Assembly (NCBI RefSeq): GCF_026242045.1
Contig: NZ_JAPJDO010000001.1
Location: 124,001 to 188,000, forward strand
DNA: 64,000 nucleotides
DNA from: Mycobacterium pinniadriaticum
GTDB lineage: Bacteria; Actinomycetota; Actinomycetes; Mycobacteriales; Mycobacteriaceae
Reading direction: 5' to 3'
The notes below the pieces were generated by a model. The model ran no database searches and was not told the DNA's origin. It saw only the letters and a program-made list of their open reading frames with translations. Positions 43,567 to 52,372 of this stretch are shown here, one piece after another. Each line of letters begins with the position of its first letter. Within the stretch, counting starts at the first letter, position 1. A program made the position numbers and the translations under genes.

Positions 43567-45881
43567 TCCGCTGCGGCCGCCTCGATCAGCGCGACGATCC
43601 GCGATGGGGTGGCGGGCAGGTGGGTGATGGTCACCCCGAGCGGGGCCAGGGCGTCGTTGATCGCGTTGATCACCGCGGGTGTGGAGCCGATGGCTCCGCC
43701 CTCACCGCAGCCCTTGTAACCGCCCACGCCGGGGCTGGGCACCTCCACGTGCCCGTACTCGATCGGCGGCACCTCGGTCGCCGTCGGCAGCAGATAGTCG
43801 ACGAACGTGGTGGACAACGGGTTTCCGTCGTCGTCGTACACCAGATTCTCCAGCAGTGCACCGCCGATGCCCTGAACGGTGCCGCCCGCGATCTGCCCCT
43901 CCACGATATTGGGATTGATCATCGGGCCGACGTCCTCGCTGACGATGTAGCGGGTCAGGGTGACCCGGCCGGTCGTGATGTCGACCTCGCAGGTGCACGC
44001 ATGAGTCGCGTTGGCCCAGTGGATCATCGTCTGGGAGGTGAACCGGGCGGTGGCCTCCAGGGTGGCCGCCATACCCGGCGCCAGCGCCTGGGGCTCGTAG
44101 TAGGAGCGGTAGGCCAGGTCGGCGAAAGTAACACTCTTGGAAGAATCTTCGCGGGAGGTGGCCCGGGAGTTGGCGAGCTCGATATCCGACTCCTCGACGC
44201 CGAGCACGTGAGCCGCCATCGCCACCAGCTGCTGGCGCAGGATGGTGCCGGCCTCGTTGACCGCGCCCGCGGTCATCGGCCCGCTGCGGCTGCCCTGGGT
44301 GCCGGCGCCGTACGGGGTCACCGCGGTGTCGCCCTGGATCGTCGACACGTCGTTGATGTCGGCGCCGAGCGCGTCGGCGGTGAGCTGCACGACGGTGGTC
44401 TCGATGCTGTTGCCGCTCGACCCGCCGTTGACGTAGACGTTGATCTTGCCGGTGGGCTCCATGCGAATGGTGCAGCCCTCGGTGGCCAGGTGCCCGGTCG
44501 CGGCGCCGGTCGGCTCGATATAGGCCGAGAAGCCGAGGCCGAGGTACCGACCCTGGGCCAGCGCCTCGGCCTGCTCCTTGCGGAACCCTTCGTGGTCGAG
44601 GATCTTGACGGCCTGCTCGAAGGTTTCCATCGGCGCGACATGGTCATACGGCATGCCGTTGGGGTTGAAGTAGGGCATCTCGTCGCGGCGAAGCAGGTTC
44701 TTACGCCGCAACTCGACCGGATCGACACCCATCTTGCGTGCCGCGATGTCGAGAAGTATTTCCCGCGTGAGGGTTTCGTACTGCCAAGGTCCTCGGTAGG
44801 CGGCCAGGCCGCTGGTGTTGGTGAACACCGTCTTGTAGTTGAAGCTGGACTTGGGCACCCGGTAGGGGCCGGGGAAGAACATCCCGATGGCCGCGGTGGT
44901 CAGCACCGGGTACGGGGTGGGATAGGCGCCGATGTCCTGGAGGAAGTCGATGGCGACGGCGGTGATCGCCCCGTCGGCGTCGAACGCCATCCGCGCTCGT
45001 CCGTCGACGTGGCGAGCTTGTCCGGCCGACATCAGATTCTCGCGACGATCTTCGATCCACTTCAGTGCGGCGGGTACCTTGCGGGCGGCCAGCATGATGC
45101 ACATGTCCTCGCGCATCGGGACGACCTTCTGGCCGAATCCGCCGCCGGTGTCCCGGGTGATGACGCGAACCCTTTGAGCCGGGATGCCGAGCAGACGCGC
45201 GGCGAACGCGCGCAATTCGTGCGGGGTCTGGGTGGAGGCCCACAGCGTCAGTTCCGCAGTGGCGGCCACCCATTCGACGACCAGGCCGCGGGTTTCGATG
45301 GGCACCGGCACGTGGGTCTGCTGGTAGATCTGCTCATCGGCGACGTAGGCCGCGGCGGTGAAAGCCTCTTCGTCCGGCGGTGCTCCGGCCAGCCCGCCGG
45401 CGACGTTGTCCGGGTAGGCCTCGTGGACCACCGCGTCGGCGTTCACGGCCTTGGTGAAGTCGGCGATCGCGGGCAGCGGGTCATAGTCGACGTCGACAAG
45501 CTCGATGGCGTCCTCGGCGAGGTAGCGATTTTCGGCGATGACGATCGCGACGGGGTCGCCGACGAACTTCACCTCACCCTCGGCCAGCGGGGGACGGGGA
45601 GTGTCCGGGACGTCCTTACCGGCCACCGCGTGCCAGGCCTCTTTGACGTCGGGATTGAGGTCCGCGGCGGTGAGCACCGCATGCACACCGGGCAGTGCGA
45701 GTGCCGCCGAGGTGTCGATGCTGTTGATCCGAGCATGTGCGAACGGACTGCGGACGAAACAGGCGTGCAGCATCCCGGGCCGGACGATGTCGTCGACGTA
45801 CGTGCCATGCCCGGTGAGCAGGCGAGTGTCCTCGACTCGGGGGACGCGAGTTCCCGCGTACCGGGTGACAGGTGCGGCCAT
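43563..45881 (-). CDS. Molybdenum hydroxylase large subunit (CoxL-like aldehyde dehydrogenase)
   Basis: A 772-residue molybdopterin subunit of the xanthine oxidase family. The catalytic Glu is E727 in GCGEGGAIG, and the Mo-pterin contact GGGFGQK is present. The active-site loop is AYRGPW (361-366): it is neither AYRCSFR of form I CO dehydrogenase nor AYRGAGR of form II, so CO oxidation is unlikely and an aldehyde or N-heterocycle is more probable. ATG 45881 has GGAG upstream. Unusually, it lies convergent to the genes for the other two subunits. Confidence 0.9.
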   Translation of the reverse strand: MAAPVTRYAGTRVPRVEDTRLLTGHGTYVDDIVRPGMLHACFVRSPFAHARINSIDTSAALALPGVHAVLTAADLNPDVKEAWHAVAGKDVPDTPRPPLAEGEVKFVGDPVAIVIAENRYLAEDAIELVDVDYDPLPAIADFTKAVNADAVVHEAYPDNVAGGLAGAPPDEEAFTAAAYVADEQIYQQTHVPVPIETRGLVVEWVAATAELTLWASTQTPHELRAFAARLLGIPAQRVRVITRDTGGGFGQKVVPMREDMCIMLAARKVPAALKWIEDRRENLMSAGQARHVDGRARMAFDADGAITAVAIDFLQDIGAYPTPYPVLTTAAIGMFFPGPYRVPKSSFNYKTVFTNTSGLAAYRGPWQYETLTREILLDIAARKMGVDPVELRRKNLLRRDEMPYFNPNGMPYDHVAPMETFEQAVKILDHEGFRKEQAEALAQGRYLGLGFSAYIEPTGAATGHLATEGCTIRMEPTGKINVYVNGGSSGNSIETTVVQLTADALGADINDVSTIQGDTAVTPYGAGTQGSRSGPMTAGAVNEAGTILRQQLVAMAAHVLGVEESDIELANSRATSREDSSKSVTFADLAYRSYYEPQALAPGMAATLEATARFTSQTMIHWANATHACTCEVDITTGRVTLTRYIVSEDVGPMINPNIVEGQIAGGTVQGIGGALLENLVYDDDGNPLSTTFVDYLLPTATEVPPIEYGHVEVPSPGVGGYKGCGEGGAIGSTPAVINAINDALAPLGVTITHLPATPSRIVALIEAAAAD

Positions 45882-45968
45882 GCGGGAGCTCCAATGCGTC
45901 GTCGACGAGCCGGTTCGCGAGAGGCTAAGCAATCGCTCAGCAAAGGGTACCCAAGGGCTTCGGCTCCG

Positions 45969-46415
45969 TCACCGGGGGTTCGTCATACCCGTGTCGGGTA
46001 ACCCGCACAGCCGGCGCAGCGCGGCCAACCCGTCGGGTGTTCCCGGCCAATGGGTGGACAGTGCCTGCGCTCCGGCGGTGCGGGTGATCCAGCGCAGCAC
46101 CAGTGCGGTGATGACGATGTCGTCGGCGACGCCGAGCACCGGGACGAAGTCGGGGATCACGTCGATGGGCGAGGCCAGGAATATCAGCAGGCCAGCGAGA
46201 ACGACGCGGATCCGGCGCGGCATCTCCGGATCGGTGGCCAGGCGTTTCAACAGCCGCAGCACGTCCGGTAGCAGCCGAACCAGGTCCACGACACCGACAT
46301 CGTGGGGCTTGAGCAGCCAGAGCGCGACGGCGAGGGCCAGCCAGACGACGAGCAGTGCCGCGGCGATGGACGCCGGGATCATCCACCACTGGCCGAGCAT
46401 GGTGTCCATCTTCAT
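45969..46415 (-). CDS. YkvA/DUF1232-family small membrane protein
   Basis: A protein of about 148 residues. An N-terminal membrane segment (~11-33, IPASIAAALLVVWLALAVALWLL) precedes the DUF1232 core MPRRIRVVLAGLLIFLASPIDVIPDFVPVLGVADDIVI, whose SPIDxIPDFIPxLG pattern is diagnostic. Function of the family is unknown. It lies 87 bp upstream of the CoxL-like gene on the same strand, so it may share a transcript. Start taken as ATG 46415; ATG 46409 is possible. Confidence 0.8.
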   Translation of the reverse strand: MKMDTMLGQWWMIPASIAAALLVVWLALAVALWLLKPHDVGVVDLVRLLPDVLRLLKRLATDPEMPRRIRVVLAGLLIFLASPIDVIPDFVPVLGVADDIVITALVLRWITRTAGAQALSTHWPGTPDGLAALRRLCGLPDTGMTNPR

Positions 46416-46509
46416 ACCAGGGCGTTCACGAAACACTGTCGAAACATGTTCGCCGCATCGATGAAACACCGCGCCGACATTCTCGTCGGAACCGTCGAAG
46501 GAGCCGGAC

Positions 46510-47811
46510 TTGGATGCGATAGATCCCGCCGCCACCGCATGGCTGCTGGCCAGCACAGCACTCGTCTTGTTGATGACCCCCGGACTGGCCATCTTCTACG
46601 GCGGCATGGTCCGCACCACCGGCGTGCTCAACATGATCATGATGAGCTTCATCTCGATCCCGCTCGTCACGGTGGCATGGCTGCTCTTCGGCTACACACT
46701 GGCGTTCTCCGGAACCACCCTGGGTGGGGTCATCGGCGACCTGTCGCACATCGGGATGGCCGGCATCGGCCCGGGCACGGCGCACGGCTCGGTTCCCGAA
46801 CTGCTGTTCGCCACCTTCCAACTCAGTTTCGCGATCATCACGGCCGCTCTGATCAGCGGCGCGATAGCCGACCGGGCCAAATTCGCAGCCTGGATGATCT
46901 TCGTGCCCGTCTGGTCCATCGTCGTGTATGCGGTTGTGGCGCATTGGGTTTGGGCTCCCGGCGGCTGGTTGTTCAAGATGGGTGTACTCGATTACGCCGG
47001 CGGGCTGGTAGTCGAGATCGTGTCCGGATCCTCGGCGCTCGCGCTGGCGCTGGTGCTCGGGCCCCGTATCGGTTTCAAGGTCGACGCGATGCGGCCCCAC
47101 AACCTGCCCTTCGTCTTGCTGGGTGTCGGCTTGCTGTGGTTCGGATGGTTCGGCTTCAACGCCGGATCCGCGCTGGCCGCCAACGGCACCGCGGCCGCGA
47201 TCTTCCTCAACACCCTGGTGGCGGGCTGCCTGGGCATGCTGGGCTGGCTGTCGGTCGAGCAGATCCGCGACGGGCGCCCGACCACGTTCGGTGCGGCTTC
47301 CGGGGTGGTCGCCGGACTGGTCGCGATCACGCCGTCGTGCGGCACCGTGAACACCCTCGGCGCCGCGGTGGTCGGGGTGGCGGCGGGCATCGTGTGCTCG
47401 TTCGCGATCGGACTGAAGTTCCGGTTCGGCTACGACGACTCCCTCGACGTCGTCGGTGTGCACTTCGTCGGCGGGGTGGTGGGAGTGCTGCTCATCGGTT
47501 TCCTGGCCACCGCGGTGATGACGGGCGGACCGCAGGGGCTGCTCTATGGCGGCGGGCCGGCCCAGCTGGCCAAACAGGCCCTCGCGATGGCCGTGGTGGC
47601 GGCATACGCCTTCGTCATCTCGTTCGTATTGGCCAAGCTGATCGACCGCACGCTCGGTTTCCGGGTCAGTCCGGAGGACGAGACCGCCGGGGTGGACTTC
47701 ACCCAGCACGCCGAAACCGCCTACGCCGAGGGAGTTCACGGGCATCAGCCGTTGCGCCGGCCGATGTTCGGCGATCAGCGCCCCCGATCGGACACCGGCG
47801 ACGGGCAGTGA
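46510..47811 (+). CDS. amt: Ammonium transporter (Amt family)
   Basis: A 433-residue integral membrane protein with about 11 segments. Amt signatures are FYGGMVRTTGVLNMIMMSF, DYAGGLVVEIVSGSSAL, LLWFGWFGFNAGSALA, and HFVGGVVGVLLIG with one pore His. It conducts NH3/NH4+ across the inner membrane. The start is TTG 46510, supported by AAGGAG 6 bp upstream. No glnB/glnK follows, unlike the main nitrogen-regulated amt operon, so this is probably a second transporter. Confidence 0.93.
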   Translation: MDAIDPAATAWLLASTALVLLMTPGLAIFYGGMVRTTGVLNMIMMSFISIPLVTVAWLLFGYTLAFSGTTLGGVIGDLSHIGMAGIGPGTAHGSVPELLFATFQLSFAIITAALISGAIADRAKFAAWMIFVPVWSIVVYAVVAHWVWAPGGWLFKMGVLDYAGGLVVEIVSGSSALALALVLGPRIGFKVDAMRPHNLPFVLLGVGLLWFGWFGFNAGSALAANGTAAAIFLNTLVAGCLGMLGWLSVEQIRDGRPTTFGAASGVVAGLVAITPSCGTVNTLGAAVVGVAAGIVCSFAIGLKFRFGYDDSLDVVGVHFVGGVVGVLLIGFLATAVMTGGPQGLLYGGGPAQLAKQALAMAVVAAYAFVISFVLAKLIDRTLGFRVSPEDETAGVDFTQHAETAYAEGVHGHQPLRRPMFGDQRPRSDTGDGQ

Positions 47812-47879
47812 CCACGCGGATCGGTTCGCCCGTCTAGCTCACCATCTCCTGCCCGGGCAGCACCTGAACTCGCAGTCGG

Positions 47880-49760
47880 TCACCGGCGCCTTCTGCGCCG
47901 GACTAGCATCCAGCCGAGGAACAGGACCGCCGCCCCCGAGGACTGCGACACCATCGTGTAGCCGAGGTCCTGCATGATGCCGATCTCGATCGCGCTCAGC
48001 GTCCTGACACCCAATCCGGTGTCGGAGGCCGCGTTCATCAGTTGGGTCATCGAACCGGTGAACACCTTGTCGTTGAGGTGCGACATGGAACTCCCGGACT
48101 CCCAGGGGTTCGGGGTGTAGAGCGGCACCGGGCCGCCATAGGCCGCCACCGCGTTCGCGCCGCCGAAGTACAGTCCGCCGTTGCCGCCGGTCAGGTTCGA
48201 GTTGAATGCGGTCTTCCAGTTGTCGCCGTTGAACGCTGAGGTTCCGGCGGAGTTCACGATGAAGCTGTCGTAGGTGGTCCAGTTCGTCCCGGTGTTCTTG
48301 CCGGCGCTGTCCACAACGGAGATGAAGCCGAAGGTGTGCAACAGCTCGTGCATCGCGGTGGACTGGAAGTCGTACTGGCTGCTACCCACCGAGTCTCCCA
48401 AGGCCCACGGGTAGCCGAAGTTCCAGGTGATCGTGCCGTCGGCTGCCGCTCCGTTGGAGTCCTCGCCGGTGAGGATCTTGTGCTGAACCACGGTGTCGAA
48501 GAATCCGGGATCCGAGCTTGTCAGATCGCTACCCGCCGACGCCAGCGTCCCGCCCATCAGCGAGTACTGACCGGCGACGGCGTAGGTGATGGTGACCGAC
48601 TGGCTGGGATCGAAATAACTCGACAGGTAGATGGCCGTCGCAGCCAGCTGCGCTCGAGCCGCGCTCGACCAGAACTGCGAACCGTTTCCGTAGCTGAAGC
48701 TGAACGTGATCCGCGGGGTGTTGGCGGGCTGTTCGTAGACGCCGACTGCCGTGGAGGTGCTCGCGCTGCGGAACCAATTGAGCAGATTGATGTGGGTCCC
48801 GGTGTCGGTCACCGAGACGGTGAAAGAGTCGATGCAGGTGGTGCTGCACTGACCGCCGGGTGTTGGTGTGTAGGTGTACGTGCCGGTCGAGCTGTCGAGG
48901 GCGACGGTGCCGTAGTGGGCTGTCGACGTCACCTTGTAGACCAGGCGATCCCCCTCGGGATCGGTCGCTACCACCTCGCCGTTGATCGGCCCCGAGGTCT
49001 CACTGGTGGCCAGCTGCACCGCTGATACGGAGGGTGCCTCGTTGAAGAAGGTGCGGCGGACCAGCAGGACCGCCCCCTCCAGGTAACCCTGAATGGTGTT
49101 CACCAGCGCGGTGAGCGGATCGGCGACCGCCGACGCGGACGCGGACTTGCTGGCGCTGATGCTCGCGGCCGTCATCTGGGCGTTGCTACTGGCCGGCGCC
49201 GGGGTGCTGCTCGTGGTGTCGGTGCTGGTCACCGATGATGTCGTCGAATCGTTCGTGGAATCGGTCGACGCCTGTCCGTCGGTGGTCGACGTCGTGGTCG
49301 CGGTGTCACCGGCCGTCGCGTCGGTGGCGCTGTCCGGGGTCGAGCTCGCCGACGTCGTCGCCGACGAGTTGGTCGAGACCCGTCGAGACCCCGCCTCGGA
49401 GCGATGCGACGTGCCGGCGCTCGAGGCTGTCGACGAGGTGACGGAACGAGTGCTCGATGCGATCGACGCGGTCGACGAAGTGCTGGCGGTGCGGCTTGCC
49501 GCCGTGGACGACGAGGTGACGGTCCCTTTTGTGGACTTCGGGCCGCGAGCGGTGTGACCCGTCGCCTCCTTCGGCGACGCCGAACTCGACGACGCCGAAC
49601 TCGACGACGCCGAACTCGACGTTGCCGAACTCGACGAATCCGATGCCGAACCGTGGTCGGTGTCATCGGCGCTGGCAACCGCGACGACCGGGCTCGCCAG
49701 TGACAATCCCAGTGCGAGGGCAGCGATTCCTGCCCTCGCACCACGCTGAACGTTCGCCAT
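47880..49760 (-). CDS. Secreted Ser/Thr-rich zinc metalloprotease-like surface protein
   Basis: A 626-residue exported protein. Signal peptide ~1-31 (GIAALALGLSLASPVVAVASA); Ser/Thr/Ala low-complexity region ~35-185 with SSSAS repeats; a cadherin-like Ig repeat ~240-325 (VVATDPEGDRLVYKVTSTAHYGTVALD); then a protease-like domain with H471-E-LL-H475-TFGF, a zinc site. The C-terminus is SSGAAVLFLGWMLV followed by six Arg, a short hydrophobic segment plus basic stop like a CTERM or LPXTG-type anchor without LPXTG. Start ATG 49760 is preceded by AAGGTGG. Substrate unknown. Confidence 0.82.
   Translation of the reverse strand: MANVQRGARAGIAALALGLSLASPVVAVASADDTDHGSASDSSSSATSSSASSSSASSSSASPKEATGHTARGPKSTKGTVTSSSTAASRTASTSSTASIASSTRSVTSSTASSAGTSHRSEAGSRRVSTNSSATTSASSTPDSATDATAGDTATTTSTTDGQASTDSTNDSTTSSVTSTDTTSSTPAPASSNAQMTAASISASKSASASAVADPLTALVNTIQGYLEGAVLLVRRTFFNEAPSVSAVQLATSETSGPINGEVVATDPEGDRLVYKVTSTAHYGTVALDSSTGTYTYTPTPGGQCSTTCIDSFTVSVTDTGTHINLLNWFRSASTSTAVGVYEQPANTPRITFSFSYGNGSQFWSSAARAQLAATAIYLSSYFDPSQSVTITYAVAGQYSLMGGTLASAGSDLTSSDPGFFDTVVQHKILTGEDSNGAAADGTITWNFGYPWALGDSVGSSQYDFQSTAMHELLHTFGFISVVDSAGKNTGTNWTTYDSFIVNSAGTSAFNGDNWKTAFNSNLTGGNGGLYFGGANAVAAYGGPVPLYTPNPWESGSSMSHLNDKVFTGSMTQLMNAASDTGLGVRTLSAIEIGIMQDLGYTMVSQSSGAAVLFLGWMLVRRRRRR
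49576..49635. repeat. Four tandem 15-bp repeats in the protease gene
   Basis: Three exact copies of GACGCCGAACTCGAC and a fourth with GTT in place of GAC at its start, back to back. Each unit encodes five residues (SSSAS on the coding strand), so gain or loss of copies keeps the frame. Confidence 0.9.
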
Positions 49761-49795
49761 CAAAGCACCACCTTCGTGCAGTTCCGACTTGCCCC

Positions 49796-49850
49796 GAAGT
49801 TGGCGAACTTCAGGCAAACCCCCCGGTAGGGGCCCCGAGCCGGGTTTGCC
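49796..49850 (-). promoter_or_regulatory. Two hairpins in the leader of the metalloprotease gene
   Basis: In the leftward transcript, GGCAAACCC (49850-49842) can pair with GGGTTTGCC (49821-49813) across 20 bases, followed by GAAGTT-CGCC-AACTTC (49811-49796). The second ends 35 bp before the start codon. They could form a structured leader or mRNA stabiliser. No match to a riboswitch family I know. Confidence 0.4.
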
Positions 49851-49993
49851 GGCCGGACGCCCGTTTGCTGTCTCAGGGAATCTTAAGCTGTTCACGGCCG
49901 TGTATGGAACGTTTACGGGCGAAGTTCGCGGGTTGTGGGCCTCAGATGTTTCGGCCCGTGCGCCGCGTCGGGTGCCGTCGCCGCCGGGTCACG

Positions 49994-50998
49994 TCAGTCC
50001 GCGGACATGTCGACCACACACTTTCCCACCGACTTCCGCTCTGAAATCCGGGCCAGTGCGGCGGGCACGTCGTCGAAAGCGAAGCGGTCCTTCACGGTGT
50101 CACGAATGGCGCCCTGTTCGAACAGTCTCGTGAGGTTGCCCAGCACGTGTTCGGTGTGTGCTCGTGACGATCCGGCCGCGAGAACGCCCACCACCGACGT
50201 GTTGGTCACCGCCATCATCGCAACGTCGACCGCGGGCCAGCTCCCGCTGGCGAAGCCCACGGCGAGATGTTGTCCGTCCCGGGCCAGCGCACTCATCGCG
50301 TTCGTGCCCTGAACGCCGCCGACCGGGTCGTAGACCATGTCGACCCCTTGCCAATCGGTGGCCGCACGCAGGGCCTGGGCGAGGTCGCCGTCCGCGACCC
50401 GGTCGCCGCGGGCGACGAAGCTGTGGTCCGCGCCGTACGACCGGCAGAACTGCGCACGGGATTCGTCGCCGACGACGGCGAGCACCGTCGCTCCGAGCGC
50501 CTTGCCGAGCTGAACGGCGGCGATACCGCTACCGCCGGCGGCGCCGAGAACCGCGAGGCGTTGACCCGCCCGGAGATGCCCGCGATCGACCAGACCGGTC
50601 CACGCGGTGACGTTGGGAATCCAGAAGCCGGCGGCCACGCAGTCGTCCAACGCCTCCGGCACCTGGACGGTTGAGCCGGCCAGCGCCAAGGCTTCCTCGG
50701 CGAATGAGCCGTTTCCGTTGATGAAATCACTGACACCCATGACCCGCGTGCCCAGAATCGAATCGTCGACCCCGGGGCCGACCGCGGTGACGGTCCCGGC
50801 CAGTTCCTGTCCGGGTGTGAAGGGCGCGCTCGGGGTGAGGGGGTAGGTTGCGCGGCACATCAGAACATCGGGCAGTCCGATCCCGGCCGCGGCCACTTTG
50901 ACTCGGACCTGATCGGGACCTGGGATGGGCAACTCCCTCTCGACCAGTCGCAACACATCTGCGGGTTCGCCCGCGCCGTGGGCCTGCCACGCTCTCAT
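49994..50998 (-). CDS. NADPH:quinone oxidoreductase-type zinc-independent MDR protein
   Basis: A 334-residue medium-chain dehydrogenase/reductase: GERR-like start MRAWQAHGAGEPADVLRL, PFTPGQELAGTVTAVGPG, the Rossmann motif [22 protein letters not shown] (~150-171), and VYDPVGG. It lacks the Cys/His pattern of catalytic-zinc alcohol dehydrogenases, so it fits quinone/enone reductases (QOR type). Divergent from an acyl-CoA dehydrogenase operon with 78 bp between, so shared control is likely. Confidence 0.87.
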   Translation of the reverse strand: MRAWQAHGAGEPADVLRLVERELPIPGPDQVRVKVAAAGIGLPDVLMCRATYPLTPSAPFTPGQELAGTVTAVGPGVDDSILGTRVMGVSDFINGNGSFAEEALALAGSTVQVPEALDDCVAAGFWIPNVTAWTGLVDRGHLRAGQRLAVLGAAGGSGIAAVQLGKALGATVLAVVGDESRAQFCRSYGADHSFVARGDRVADGDLAQALRAATDWQGVDMVYDPVGGVQGTNAMSALARDGQHLAVGFASGSWPAVDVAMMAVTNTSVVGVLAAGSSRAHTEHVLGNLTRLFEQGAIRDTVKDRFAFDDVPAALARISERKSVGKCVVDMSAD

Positions 50999-51076
50999 CG
51001 GTCCGTCCTCCGCGGGTATTGCACCCCGTCATCACGCCATGATTACACTGTGATTTTAGTCGGCGAAAGGGCGGCC

Positions 51077-52372
51077 ATGGCGTGGGATTTCGAAACCGAC
51101 CCCGAATTCGCCGAACAATTGGCGTGGATGCGCGAGTTCATCGACGATGACGTGATCCCGCTGGAGCCCATTCTCGGTGAACTGCCGGCCGCCGAGTGGG
51201 AGGCGGTGAAGCGCCACCTGCAACAGCGGGTCAAGGCCCGAGGACTGTGGGGGCTGTTTCTCGACAGCAGCCTCGGCGGCCCGGGTGCGGGTCAACTCAA
51301 GTTGGCCCTGATGTCGGAGATCATCGGTCGATGCATGGTGTCGATGGAACTGTTCGGCGTGCAGGCCCCGGACAGCGGCAACATGGAACTGCTCGCCCAT
51401 GGTGCCGATGACGAGCAGAAGCAGCGCTGGCTGTTCCCGAATCTGCGGGGCGAGATCTCCAGCGCCTTCGCGCTCACCGAACCCTTCCTCGCCGGCGCCG
51501 ATCCCACCGTCATCGCCACCACGGCGCTGCCGGACGGCGATAGCTGGGTCATCAACGGGCACAAGTGGTTTACCACGAACGCTTCATGTGCCGACATTAT
51601 TCTCGTGGTTGCCGAGACCGATCCGGATCGGCGGCCGCACCGGCACGCCTCGATCTTCGTGGTGCCGACCGATAACCCGGGTGTCGAGATCGTGCGCGAG
51701 ATCCCGACGATGGCGCATGCCGACCCCGAATTCGGCCGACGCGGCAATCATGCCGAAGTGATGTTCCGCGACTGCCGGGTTCCCGCCGATCACCTGATCG
51801 GGGAACGGGGCGCCGGATTCCTGCTTGCCCAGCAGCGGCTCGGCGGGGGGCGGATCCATCACGCCATGCGCTGGCTCGGCCAGGCGCAACGGGCGCTGGA
51901 CATCATGGGCGAACGCGCCGTGTCGCGACGGTCACACGGACGGCTGCTCGGCGAGCATCAGATGGTGCAGGACTACATAGCCCTGTCGCACACCGAGATT
52001 CAAGCCGCCCGGCTCCTGACCTTCCACACCGCCTGGCAGATGGACCGCGTCGGCGCCAGCGCGGTGCGTGCCGAACTGGGAATGATCAAGGCGCACGTGT
52101 CGAAGGTCGTGCTTGCGGTACTCGACCGCACCATCCAGGTCTGCGGGGCGCTGGGTTACTCCGGCGACCTCCCCGTCGAACAGTGGTATCGGATAACCCG
52201 GTTCGGTTCGATCGGCGACGGGCCCGATGAACTGCACAAGTCGGTGCTGGCCCGGCATGTGCTCAAGAAGTACCAACCCGTCGAGGGGTGGCCGACGGAG
52301 CATCTACCGTCGCGTCGCCCTGCCGCGCAACGCAAGTGGCAACAATTGCGCCAGGAAGCAGGTATCGCATGA
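51077..52372 (+). CDS. Acyl-CoA dehydrogenase
   Basis: A 431-residue acyl-CoA dehydrogenase of the longer ACAD10/11-like group: EISSAFALTEPFLAGADPTVI, NGHKWFTTNASCADIILVVAETD, IHHAMRWLGQAQRALD, CGALGYSGDLPVEQWYR. AAAGG lies 7 bp before ATG 51077. It starts an operon with an alcohol dehydrogenase and a TetR gene (ATGA overlaps). Opposite lie an APH-like kinase and an SDR, partners common with this group, where a kinase may phosphorylate hydroxyacyl substrates. Substrate unknown. Confidence 0.9.
   Translation: MAWDFETDPEFAEQLAWMREFIDDDVIPLEPILGELPAAEWEAVKRHLQQRVKARGLWGLFLDSSLGGPGAGQLKLALMSEIIGRCMVSMELFGVQAPDSGNMELLAHGADDEQKQRWLFPNLRGEISSAFALTEPFLAGADPTVIATTALPDGDSWVINGHKWFTTNASCADIILVVAETDPDRRPHRHASIFVVPTDNPGVEIVREIPTMAHADPEFGRRGNHAEVMFRDCRVPADHLIGERGAGFLLAQQRLGGGRIHHAMRWLGQAQRALDIMGERAVSRRSHGRLLGEHQMVQDYIALSHTEIQAARLLTFHTAWQMDRVGASAVRAELGMIKAHVSKVVLAVLDRTIQVCGALGYSGDLPVEQWYRITRFGSIGDGPDELHKSVLARHVLKKYQPVEGWPTEHLPSRRPAAQRKWQQLRQEAGIA

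Noticed and set aside
43563..45881. Calling the molybdenum enzyme a CO dehydrogenase
   Set aside because: The active-site loop is AYRGPW, not AYRCSFR (form I), so CO oxidation is not supported.
43386..46001. An 871-codon plus-strand open frame opposite the large molybdenum-hydroxylase gene
   Set aside because: The minus-strand frame has clear motifs (AYRGPW, GCGEGGAIG); the plus frame is low-complexity Gly/Arg/Asp and a shadow.
49761..49993. Known c-di-AMP (ydaO-type) riboswitch upstream of the secreted protease
   Set aside because: The conserved ydaO core segments could not be found; only two simple hairpins are seen.
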